Below are positions 36,001-43,628 of a stretch of DNA of 64,000 bases, one piece after another. Below the pieces are notes generated by a model. The model searched no databases. It was not told the DNA's origin and worked only from the letters and a program-made list of their open reading frames with translations. A program made the position numbers and the translations under genes. The stretch's first letter is position 1; every line of letters begins with the position of its first letter. The DNA is from Fulvitalea axinellae (GTDB lineage: Bacteria; Bacteroidota; Bacteroidia; Cytophagales; Cyclobacteriaceae), in assembly GCF_036492835.1 (NCBI RefSeq), contig NZ_AP025314.1, positions 4,134,010 through 4,198,009 on the forward strand, written 5' to 3'.

Positions 36001-36674
36001 AAAGATTTAGCCTGACGTTCGATGCCCAAAGCCGTGACCACAACGTCTTCCAATTGTTGGACATCTTCCTTAAGTTCCACATTAATGGAAGAACGGTTGC
36101 CTATTTGCTCTTCTACAGTAGTATACCCCACAAACTGAAACACCAAAGTCGATCCCGTATTCACGGAGATCATATAGTCGCCGTTGATGTCGGTTACGCT
36201 TCCGTTGGTTGTTCCTTTTTCAAAGACCGTAACACCAATCAGCGGTTCTTTTTCTTCGTCAACCACCCGGCCTTTTATGAATACTTTAGCCTGTACAGTA
36301 GAGTTTTCTCCATCCGCATTCTGGTTCTTAGTTACGTAAATGTTCTTGTTGATCCGCTTAAATTCCAGACCGGTAGCTTTGGATACGTCCGTAAGGATTC
36401 CCAAAACATTGTCCCCGGTCACGTTTAACTGTCCTTCTATGGAAGACAATAGATCTTCGTCATAGAAGAACCGGTACCGTGAGTTCTTCTCGATACTGGA
36501 AAAGATTTCGCGTAGCGTCATGCTACTCTTTTCCAGTTTGATGTGGCTCGCCATGAGGGATTGCGCCCCGCCTCCCCGCACAAACAGCGTCGTGCAAAGA
36601 AGAATTTGCATGGCCAGGCCATAAAAGGTGTACTTTGACAGCATCTTTAGGCCAAAAATTAATTTTTCTTTCAT
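33057..36674 (-). CDS. SusC-family TonB-dependent receptor with STN domain, third pair
   Basis: This 1205-residue receptor has a signal segment (about 13-38), an STN domain (about 45-110; LREIFSSIEKNSRYRFFYDE and DVSKATGLEFKRINKNIYVT), a carboxypeptidase-D-like domain (about 128-210), the plug with LKGAAASALYGARGTNGVIM and a barrel ending SFALNVLF. The STN domain fits the FecR and ECF sigma genes just upstream on the same strand, so this is a second self-regulated uptake system. It is a distant relative of the first STN-SusC, not a recent duplicate. Confidence 0.95.
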   Translation of the reverse strand: MKEKLIFGLKMLSKYTFYGLAMQILLCTTLFVRGGGAQSLMASHIKLEKSSMTLREIFSSIEKNSRYRFFYDEDLLSSIEGQLNVTGDNVLGILTDVSKATGLEFKRINKNIYVTKNQNADGENSTVQAKVFIKGRVVDEEKEPLIGVTVFEKGTTNGSVTDINGDYMISVNTGSTLVFQFVGYTTVEEQIGNRSSINVELKEDVQQLEDVVVTALGIERQAKSLGYATQAMKGSDIAVKASPNIANSMSGRIAGVQITQPNGIEGGTTRIVIRGISNLQGNNQPLIVVDGVPIDNTPGMTSAINGQDWGSGLNNINPDDIERFDVLKGAAASALYGARGTNGVIMITTKKGKNGNKKGLGVSYSFMHRVNKPYLYQDMQNVYGQGGPVSDLEPTLNKNGDGQYVIPKWWGDVHNPKGIEGVSTWDSFSWFWTASSWGPKMDGTMVKWWDGEMRPFSPQPDNQKIYHRDGLTARHNISISKGGDMGSFRFSVTRLDNKAIVPNTNFDQTTLNLGADINISKKLKTNLSFSYIDYNRNNTPVLGESSDGFGKAMIYVLPRNYKGLDKDLYVNPDGTRNDLNGFADSYSNYHQHIWWKTMKNNESRNRRKLLGSATMTYQITDWLSALVRTGMDSNNEDIKVENSPTDLEGLLGGKYSRKLFNNTVMNHEALLMFSKDDILPDFNMGATVGANLWHHKKYGLKAETSTNRIFPNTFSINNDADNPKRAKEDFYERKLHAVFGMVNVSYKDMLFLEVTGRNDWSSTLPTDVNSYFYPSANVGFAFTEVEGLTEGLSWLNYGKLRLAVAKTATDADPYAVHATYNTGNFANSATYKLPNVVPALDLKPTQTDAYEIGLDLELLNSKIFLDATYYVQNTYNQILKTSTARSSGAENFWFNTGEVQNKGLEVAIRGIVLDAPQYGWETEINFAKNNNYVKKLHEKIKTLELQSLWGSYGPSISVEEGDRVGTIYGYDYLRDDNGRRVVNDAGTHYYSTKEKVALGNSTPDWLAGFTNTFRYKSLRLRAHIDAKIGGDVYAGSYATALLNGLSPETLSERMGNGLPYTDSEGNTRNVGVKLGGVHKDGSPNDKTVHYIYKYMSGEGSGWGDWKDTDNKRYNFIHEPTVVDNTWVNMREISLTYDMPQNLVKKVGFIQGFSATLSGHNLFYIYRNMPDDINPEGVNGAGMAQGIEWGAFPGVRSYSFALNVLF

Positions 36675-36837
36675 AAATTAATAGTGGTTTTAGTGAGACC
36701 AATAATAAACCTGCTTCAGGCTTCCGTTTCGATCTGCCAATCATACGGGGCCTGAAGTATCTTTTTCGAAAAAACTTCCGCTATCGTTTATGCGGTTTGC
36801 CGGCCGGTTCGCCGTAAAAATCCCAAAACGCCTTCAC

Positions 36838-37833
36838 CTAAAAAATCACCACCTTCGTCCTGTCTTGGAACTTAAAAGAAAAACCATTGGAGTAACCAAT
36901 TCCGACCAGTACGTTCCTGAGGCTCTCTCCCTGAAACTCACCTGAGTACTGTCGACTGGCATCCACCTCCGGAGCCACTATGAAGGAAACGCCGTACCAT
37001 TGCTCCAAATCCACCAAAATCTCGCTCAGGGGTTTCCTCTTGAAATATAAAATATCATCCTTCCAGGCCGTGAGAGCCCTTCTATCGAATTTATGAACCT
37101 GCGCTATCCCTTTTTCCTTGTCGTATTCCAACACTTGTCCGGGAACCAAAATATGTGTGTAACGGTCCATGACATTTTCCGTCTTCACAGACACTTTTCC
37201 CTCCACCAAAGCAACGCTTGAGAAAAGGCTATCGGATATAACGTTAAAACTAGTTCCGAGCACTTCGGTAACCAGCCCGTCAGCTTCTACACTAAAGGGG
37301 TGTTCGGGATCATGGACCACATCAAAGTATGTGCAACCTTTCACGGAAACCTTTCTCCCTTCCGTTTTAAAGTCTTTAATGTACCTCAATACGCTTCCAG
37401 GGTAAAGCGCCACCCTCGATCCGTCCGGCAAAACGTATTTTACCCGTTGTCCTTTGGCCGCTTTTACTTCCACTATCTCCGGCGCCTTTCTTAGTCCCAA
37501 ATTCTCGGAAACTTCGAACCAAAAAGCCAAGCCGAAGGCAAACAGCAGAATAGCCACTACATTTCCCATCCAGCCAAACGACCGGGGGGACTTATCTTTA
37601 AAAGACAACTCGCTTACATTCGCCCAAATCCTGTCGGCTCGGGCCTCTAATTTTCGGGAATCTTCCGGCCGGAAACGCAATCCAGCCAATCTCCCTTTGG
37701 CTTCGTTTTCTTCCCCAGAGTCATTTATTGGCTCCGGACCCCGTTTCGAGTCCGATATTAATTCGGACATCAGGAAGTCCGTATCATTCAACAAGTCCGC
37801 GACCCTACGTGCCCGCTTGCTTTCATCCTTCAT
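36838..37833 (-). CDS. FecR family anti-sigma factor, third locus
   Basis: This 331-residue single-pass membrane protein has a cytosolic N-terminus (1-85), a helix (about 87-107, WMGNVVAILLFAFGLAFWF), a periplasmic FecR domain (about 125-225; GQRVKYVLPDGSRVALYPGS and VSVKGCTYFDVVHDPEHPFS) and a C-terminal DUF4974 domain (about 263-331; RKPLSEILVDLEQWYGVSFI). It should read the STN domain of the downstream SusC and control the adjacent sigma factor. It lies 163 bp before susC and 77 bp after the sigma gene. Confidence 0.92.
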   Translation of the reverse strand: MKDESKRARRVADLLNDTDFLMSELISDSKRGPEPINDSGEENEAKGRLAGLRFRPEDSRKLEARADRIWANVSELSFKDKSPRSFGWMGNVVAILLFAFGLAFWFEVSENLGLRKAPEIVEVKAAKGQRVKYVLPDGSRVALYPGSVLRYIKDFKTEGRKVSVKGCTYFDVVHDPEHPFSVEADGLVTEVLGTSFNVISDSLFSSVALVEGKVSVKTENVMDRYTHILVPGQVLEYDKEKGIAQVHKFDRRALTAWKDDILYFKRKPLSEILVDLEQWYGVSFIVAPEVDASRQYSGEFQGESLRNVLVGIGYSNGFSFKFQDRTKVVIF

Positions 37834-37910
37834 TGAACACTGCGATTATTCGGTTTCTGATCTGTAAACACATCGGGATTTCCCTTATACTCAGTCTTTC
37901 CGAAAAAAAA

Positions 37911-38495
37911 TCAGAAAAATTTCATTCCACTTAACAAAACCAAGGCTCCCGCATGGGGAACCATCCTTCTTAAGGACTTCATGGTACGGTGCATTGAGTT
38001 TACCGCCGACTGATAATTCATTTCCAACACTTCCGAAATCTCCTCGTATGTCAGTCCCTCATTGTATTTGAGATACAGAATCTCCCTTTGTTTTTTCGAA
38101 AGTCCGTCAACCGCATCCTGTAGCCACCTTTTTCTTTGCTCCGATATTTCCTGTGGCAAAGTAGACTCGTCCACCCTCAGCTCAAAGTGTCCCAAAACCT
38201 CGTCTCTTAGTGACTGAAGCCTATTTTGCTTTTCGATGGCCCGCACCAGGCGGCGCCGGTAGGAACACAAAAGATAATAACGGATATTGTCTGTCGGCCC
38301 CAGCCTGTGTCTCTTTCGCCACAATTCGACAAAGAAATCCTGAAGACAATCCTCCGACAATTGCTTGTCAACGGTCATCTTGCCTCCGTACGCCAGCAAG
38401 GCTACGCTATGGTCTTTGTAAATGCGGGCGAAAGCAAAACGGTCGCCTTGTTTGAACTGGCTCCACAGTACGCTGTCCACATGTTTCATATCCAT
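37911..38495 (-). CDS. ECF RNA polymerase sigma factor, third locus
   Basis: This ECF sigma-70 factor of about 194 residues has region 2 (about 10-75; KQGDRFAFARIYKDHSVALL, LSEDCLQDFFVELWRKRHRL) and region 4 (about 125-175; LSKKQREILYLKYNEGLTYE, SEVLEMNYQSAVNSMHRTMKSLRR). A short hydrophobic C-terminus (GALVLLSGMKFF) resembles that of the first locus. The frame is open upstream to 38603, but homology begins near MDMKHVDSVLWSQFKQGDRF, so ATG 38495 (or 38489) is chosen. With the fecR and STN-SusC genes it forms a cell-surface signalling cascade. Confidence 0.9.
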   Translation of the reverse strand: MDMKHVDSVLWSQFKQGDRFAFARIYKDHSVALLAYGGKMTVDKQLSEDCLQDFFVELWRKRHRLGPTDNIRYYLLCSYRRRLVRAIEKQNRLQSLRDEVLGHFELRVDESTLPQEISEQRKRWLQDAVDGLSKKQREILYLKYNEGLTYEEISEVLEMNYQSAVNSMHRTMKSLRRMVPHAGALVLLSGMKFF

Positions 38496-38760
38496 AATAT
38501 TTGGATCTAGATGATCTTTGAAAAGGCAAAAACGGAGAAACTCCGTGCGCTCGAAAAAAATGAATTCGGATAATGAGAAAAGCCGAGATGTAAGGAAATC
38601 CAAGCTTGAAATTAACCGAACGAATACATTATAATAAAATTAAGATAAAGCATAAGCTATTTTTCAAATTAAAATATCAAAAATTGAAATTTAAACAATA
38701 AACAACACCTATTCTCCTTGTTTTTTAGATTCTTAACGGGTTTTGAAGTCCAAAAAAACA

Positions 38761-38790
38761 AAAACCGAAAGCGTAGAACTTTCGGTTTTT
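38761..38790 (-). terminator. terminator of the glycine-tailed receptor gene
   Basis: A perfect 11-bp stem AAAACCGAAAG/CTTTCGGTTTT (38761-38771 with 38779-38789) lies 33 bp past the stop and is followed by T residues on the minus strand. Confidence 0.88.
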
Positions 38791-38822
38791 GTATACTCTT
38801 ATGATTAATCCAAAGACGGGTA

Positions 38823-41285
38823 TCAGAACATTCCGCCACCGCCACCAGAACCGCCCGATTGACCGCCACCACGACCACCGCGACCTTTTTTCGTATTTAG
38901 CCTATAGCTAAAGTCAAGAGTTACAGTACGTGAGCGCCACTGGAATTCACGCTCGGTCCGGATACCGTTTTCGTTGTCCGTGGCTTCCCATCTCCATTTA
39001 CGAGAGTTGAAAAGGTCCCGCACATTCAGCGTCAAAGTTCCGTTATCGTTCAAGATATCTCGGCTAAACCCTAAATCCACCGCATAAACGGCTTTACGCT
39101 TCCCTTGCGCCGATTTTTGCGGAGCGCGGAAACCAAAACGCGTCTGCCAATCGAAAAGGCCTGCAATCTTAATTTTCGAAGTTCCGCGGAAGCGCCAAGT
39201 AAATCCTTCCCTCTTCACGGGCACATCTCGGTCCATTCCTTCCAAAATAAAATAGTAAGCGTTTGCGTCCAGATCAAAATCCCACCATTTCACAGGTGTA
39301 ACCGCAAAGGTAAACTCTCCGCCAAACGCATCTTCGGTACCGAAGTTTTCCGGTCTTGTTCTGGATATCACCTCCCCATCCTCTTCGGTAAGGCGAGTCA
39401 AGCGCTGGATGATATCCGTCGTTCTACGGTAATAACCGCTGGCCGACAACGATACGTCATCCCAGTTTCTGATATATCCCAACTCATAGGAATCAGTGTA
39501 TTCAGGATCAAGTTTCGGATTTCCGCCAAAGATCATACGCGAATCGCTGAAGGTGAAAAACGGGTTCAAATCCCAAAAACGCGGACGGAGTATACGCCTG
39601 CTATAACTAAACTGCACCGACTGTTCCTCAGCAAATTCGAACGTGATATGCGAACTCGGGAAAAAATCCACATAGTCTCTCGGTGTCTTGTCGTCGGTCT
39701 GTTTCAGCTCCGTCACCACGTCCGTATATTCCATTCTCAAACCGCCCTGCAATGACAGCCTGTCCCAGAATTTCTCGCCTACCATGGCGTATACGCCATG
39801 TATAGTTTCGTCATAAATCATCGTGTTCGTCAGCTCCACGTTATTCTCCCAGTTATCGTTCACGAGGCTTTGGACCTGATAATCATTCTCTATTCGGCGC
39901 ACCGACCCGCGATAACCGCTCTCGAACTTACCGTATTTTGAAAACGGGTAAACGTAATCGGCCGTCAGGAGCATTCCGCTTTCGCCTTCCTCATTTCCCG
40001 CTCGCTGGTTCAATGGCTCCCTAGCGCCTTCACCCGAAAAGACTTGGATAAAATCAGAGGCTTCTTTTTCCTTCGTATCACGATACTGGAAGTCGGCCAC
40101 AAACTCGTGCCCTTCTCCTTCAAAAGTCTTTTTGTAACGCAAGGAATACTCTAAATTCGGCTCGGTCTCATTTTCCGTCTCAGACCTATCGCTCTGCCCG
40201 ACCAAATCTCCCGATGGACCGTAATCCCGATATTTGATAGAACTTTCGTTATCATTATCCTCATAACGATAAAGCAAGGCCGCTGTAAGCGTATTCGTTT
40301 CATTTATAAAATAATCCGCTCCAAAACGAACGCTGTTCGACCAACCTCCACGTTCATGATCCCGATATTGGCGGGAAATCAATTCATTATCGGCATTGAA
40401 TTGTTCCGTAACTCCCGAGCCCGGGTTTTTTCCGTAACGGGCCGCGTAGTTCACAAACCAGTTGAGTTTTTCCCTTCTGAAATTCAGGTTCACGCCCGCT
40501 CCCACGCTACCCGGAAAACCACCGTTAACGCTGAATGTCCCGTTTACGCCTTTCTTCTTGTTTTTCTTCAGAACGATATTGATAATCCCCGCCGTTCCTT
40601 CAGCCTCGTATCTCGCCGACGGATTAGTCACGACCTCCACTCTCTCAATCATTTCTGAAGGAAGCGTCTTCAAAGCATCGGTAGAACTAATTCCCGTAAG
40701 GCCGGAAGGTTTTCCGTCCACCAAAATCCTTACGTTACCGCTTCCGCGCAGGCTCACGTTCCCGTCAAGATCCACACTTACAGATGGAATATTGTCCAGG
40801 ATTTCTGAGGCCGAAACGCCTTTAAAAGTAGGATCGCTGGCTACGTTGAGTATCTTTTTATCCAATGCCACTTCCATTCTGGCTCTGGAAGCTTTTACCT
40901 CCACAGCTTCCAAGGCTTTGATGTCGGCGGACAATCTCACCACGCCCAGATCATGTTGGCGAGTGCCTTTGGCTATAACCAAATTAGGAATCTCTTTCTT
41001 TTGGTAGGATATGAATTCAATCCGGACGGTAAACTTTCCAGGTCTAATTTCGACAGAGAACTTACCGTTGGCATCCGTTACGCCACCACCGGCCACTGAT
41101 CCGTCAGGCTCCAAAATCGCCACGGTAGCAAACTCCAACGGAGTGTCGTTTTCAGAGTCCACAACTTTACCTATCAACCGTACTTTAGCCACCGGGCCTT
41201 CCGGTTCCGTCATCGCAAAAAGATCCAACCCGCAGGCAAAACACAGGAAGAACAGCCATCCTGAAATAAGTGAGATTCGTATCAT
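38823..41285 (-). CDS. TonB-dependent receptor, outer-membrane beta-barrel family, with Gly-rich tail
   Basis: This 820-residue outer-membrane protein has a signal peptide (about 1-26), a carboxypeptidase-D-like domain (about 33-125; GKVVDSENDTPLEFATVAIL), a plug (about 135-240; LDNIPSVSVDLDGNVSLRGS and RILVDGKPSGL) and a large barrel of the OMP_b-brl_3 type. It lacks the SusC signature and has no SusD partner, so it is not a glycan-type SusC. The C-terminus is odd: the last 20 residues are mainly Gly, with Arg, Gln and Ser, ending GGGGGMF. It lies 137 bp downstream of a two-component system on the same strand, which may control it (inference). Substrate unknown. Confidence 0.9.
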   Translation of the reverse strand: MIRISLISGWLFFLCFACGLDLFAMTEPEGPVAKVRLIGKVVDSENDTPLEFATVAILEPDGSVAGGGVTDANGKFSVEIRPGKFTVRIEFISYQKKEIPNLVIAKGTRQHDLGVVRLSADIKALEAVEVKASRARMEVALDKKILNVASDPTFKGVSASEILDNIPSVSVDLDGNVSLRGSGNVRILVDGKPSGLTGISSTDALKTLPSEMIERVEVVTNPSARYEAEGTAGIINIVLKKNKKKGVNGTFSVNGGFPGSVGAGVNLNFRREKLNWFVNYAARYGKNPGSGVTEQFNADNELISRQYRDHERGGWSNSVRFGADYFINETNTLTAALLYRYEDNDNESSIKYRDYGPSGDLVGQSDRSETENETEPNLEYSLRYKKTFEGEGHEFVADFQYRDTKEKEASDFIQVFSGEGAREPLNQRAGNEEGESGMLLTADYVYPFSKYGKFESGYRGSVRRIENDYQVQSLVNDNWENNVELTNTMIYDETIHGVYAMVGEKFWDRLSLQGGLRMEYTDVVTELKQTDDKTPRDYVDFFPSSHITFEFAEEQSVQFSYSRRILRPRFWDLNPFFTFSDSRMIFGGNPKLDPEYTDSYELGYIRNWDDVSLSASGYYRRTTDIIQRLTRLTEEDGEVISRTRPENFGTEDAFGGEFTFAVTPVKWWDFDLDANAYYFILEGMDRDVPVKREGFTWRFRGTSKIKIAGLFDWQTRFGFRAPQKSAQGKRKAVYAVDLGFSRDILNDNGTLTLNVRDLFNSRKWRWEATDNENGIRTEREFQWRSRTVTLDFSYRLNTKKGRGGRGGGQSGGSGGGGGMF

Positions 41286-41422
41286 TTATTCGCTATTTAT
41301 AAAACTCAGGAACTAATCTAGCCCTAAATTCTGTAGCGAATTTGATATAATTCAACCTATAAAATCACTTTTCCGAGACAACAAACTATACATCACGGCA
41401 TAATTCCTTTCAGCAAGACTGG

Positions 41423-42769
41423 TTACCGGTCACGTAAATTATCGGAAGATTCCGGAAACTCAACTTTCATAAAATGCCATCCGTCCCGGTACTCATATTT
41501 GATATCGAAACCGCTCACTTCGCAGATTTTCTTCACTATGGCCAAGCCCAAGCCAAGGGACTCGCCTGTACTTCCGCCTTTCCGAAACCGGGTAAACAAA
41601 TCCTCTTGGCTCATATCCGGTTCGGCGCCGGTATTCGAAATCTTCAAAACACCCGGACTCAACGACACGCAAACTTTTCCCTGCTCGTGATTGTGCCTAA
41701 TGGCGTTTCTCAACAAATTCGTGATCAGGATATCCAACAATAGCGGATCGCATTCGCAATACACATCCTGAGAAATCCGATTCTCCACGCTGATTCCTTT
41801 CAGGTCCATAATCTCCTGAAAATCGAAAAGAGAAGCCTCCAGTATTCCCGACAGGGCCACGGATTTGATATTGGCAAACTCACGGTTCTCGATTTTCATC
41901 AAAAGCGTCAATGCGTTCCCCAATTTCGAAAGCTTGCCGGCGCCGGCATAAGCCGACCCCAAAAGCTTAAGGTCTTCCTCCGCCATTCTGGGAGATTGCA
42001 TCAAAAGCTCCAACTTGCCTTTGATAACGGCCAACGGCGTCTGCATCTCATGCGAAGCGTTCTCCGAAAACTCTTTCAAACTTTTATATTCCTGAGCCGC
42101 CCGTTCCAGCAAAGCCGAAAAAGTTGTGTTCAGTTGCTTGAACTCCCGAATATTGCTTTTGGGAAACTTGGGCGAGCAGGTACTGTGTTGCAAATCGAAT
42201 TTCGAAGCCAAATCCAATGTCTGATGAAAAGGCCGGAATATTTTGTGGGAAACGATATAACTCACCGCCACCAAGGCTATAGTCAGGATAAGGAACAGCA
42301 AGGCCACGGTTTGGGCCACCTGCTCCACAACGTCATGATCCTCAAACACCACCGTATACACGACAAACAAATACGGCTTTCCATCCACTTCCTTTATCAC
42401 CGTCAGCTTCCGTTGCCGTTCAACCGTTCCGCCATAGCCTCCGTGTTTCAGCGGATAGCGACGTACCGCCACGGTATCGCTAAAGCGGAATTTGTCCAAC
42501 CCGAACCATTCGTTACACTCCCGGTCCCTATAGCGACACATTTCGCCTTCCATCAACGGCCGAATCTGGATATTGTCCCGTTCCAGCTTTTGGTAAGGGA
42601 TATCGTCCCTCATGTAATCCATCATCTGGTGAACGATCTTCAACAGCTCGTAATCCGTTTCCCTGTTCACCTGTTTATGAAGAATCCTGAAAGACACCAA
42701 TCCGCCAATAAAGAAAATCGGAATGGCGATCAGCAAATAGATCCCCGTAATTCTGGTTATCAGCCTCAT
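41423..42769 (-). CDS. two-component sensor histidine kinase
   Basis: This 448-residue inner-membrane kinase has helices at about 8-27 and 153-174, which enclose a periplasmic sensor domain of about 125 residues. A HAMP-like region, a dimerisation/phosphoacceptor domain with His240 in SENASHEMQTPLAVIKGKLE, and a HATPase domain (LLDILITNLLRNAIRHNHEQ, then SLGLGLAIVKKICE) follow. The ATG overlaps the stop of the response regulator by 4 bp, so the two are translationally coupled. The signal is unknown; the sensor domain has two Cys in a CRYRDRECNEW stretch (about 78-88), which could bind metal or form a disulphide. Confidence 0.95.
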   Translation of the reverse strand: MRLITRITGIYLLIAIPIFFIGGLVSFRILHKQVNRETDYELLKIVHQMMDYMRDDIPYQKLERDNIQIRPLMEGEMCRYRDRECNEWFGLDKFRFSDTVAVRRYPLKHGGYGGTVERQRKLTVIKEVDGKPYLFVVYTVVFEDHDVVEQVAQTVALLFLILTIALVAVSYIVSHKIFRPFHQTLDLASKFDLQHSTCSPKFPKSNIREFKQLNTTFSALLERAAQEYKSLKEFSENASHEMQTPLAVIKGKLELLMQSPRMAEEDLKLLGSAYAGAGKLSKLGNALTLLMKIENREFANIKSVALSGILEASLFDFQEIMDLKGISVENRISQDVYCECDPLLLDILITNLLRNAIRHNHEQGKVCVSLSPGVLKISNTGAEPDMSQEDLFTRFRKGGSTGESLGLGLAIVKKICEVSGFDIKYEYRDGWHFMKVEFPESSDNLRDR

Positions 42770-43449
42770 GCCTCCTCCGCTCCAAATTTATAGCCCATGC
42801 CGTAAATGGTCCGGATGTAGTTTCCGGCTCCGGCCTTCATCAGCTTTTTCCTGAGATTCTTGATGTGTTGGTACACGAAATCGAACGAATCGCTCAGATC
42901 CACATGATCGCCCCAAAGGTGTTCGGCTATAGAGTGTTTTGAAAGCACCCGATTCCTGTTGGCGAACAAATAACGCAACAGCTCGAATTCCTTGCGGGTC
43001 AACACTATTGAAGCCCCGTTAACGAACACCTCATCGGATACCGTATCTATTTCGATTTCGTTAAAAGCCACTCTGGTAGCTCCCTGAAAACCTTTCCGAC
43101 GATACAGGGCCAACAGCCGCGCGTTTAGCTCGGAAAGATGGAACGGTTTGGTCAGGTAATCATCCGCACCGCCCTCAAAACCCAGAAGCTTGTCGTCAAG
43201 GCTGTTTTTTGCGGAAACGATCAACACACCGGCTTCCGAACCGGACTCTTTCAGCGCTTTCAGCACATCCAGTCCGCTACCGTCCGGCAACATGATATCC
43301 AGAATCACGATATCGTAATCATAGGAAATGATCTTGTCCACCGCACTTTCCTTGTCCTTGGCCCACTCGCACACAAACATCTCACCCTTCAGGAAATCGG
43401 TCACATTCGAAGCCAAATCCGGCTCGTCCTCCACTAACAGTATCTTCAT
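42766..43449 (-). CDS. OmpR-family response regulator
   Basis: This 227-residue DNA-binding regulator has a receiver domain (about 1-115) with the phosphoacceptor Asp51 (DIVILDIMLPDGSGLDVL) and the conserved Lys in DDYLTKPF. The C-terminal winged helix (about 128-225; LTRKEFELLRYLFANRNRVL, FDFVYQHIKNLRKKLMKAG, YIRTIYGMGYKF) is typical of OmpR/PhoB. Its stop overlaps the kinase ATG. Candidate targets are the receptor gene downstream and the operon itself. Confidence 0.96.
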   Translation of the reverse strand: MKILLVEDEPDLASNVTDFLKGEMFVCEWAKDKESAVDKIISYDYDIVILDIMLPDGSGLDVLKALKESGSEAGVLIVSAKNSLDDKLLGFEGGADDYLTKPFHLSELNARLLALYRRKGFQGATRVAFNEIEIDTVSDEVFVNGASIVLTRKEFELLRYLFANRNRVLSKHSIAEHLWGDHVDLSDSFDFVYQHIKNLRKKLMKAGAGNYIRTIYGMGYKFGAEEA

Positions 43450-43628
43450 GACAACTCCGCTATTGGTTGCTTTATAATTACAAAAAAAAACTCAGAACCT
43501 GAAGCGATTTTGATCTTTGGGAAAAGCCAAGCCCCGGAACGCCATCATATGAAGACAAAACAAACCCATAAGCCCCTTGCAAGGTTAAAAGGAAGTCCGC
43601 TGTATTTAACCAAGGGAAAAAGCCGAAA

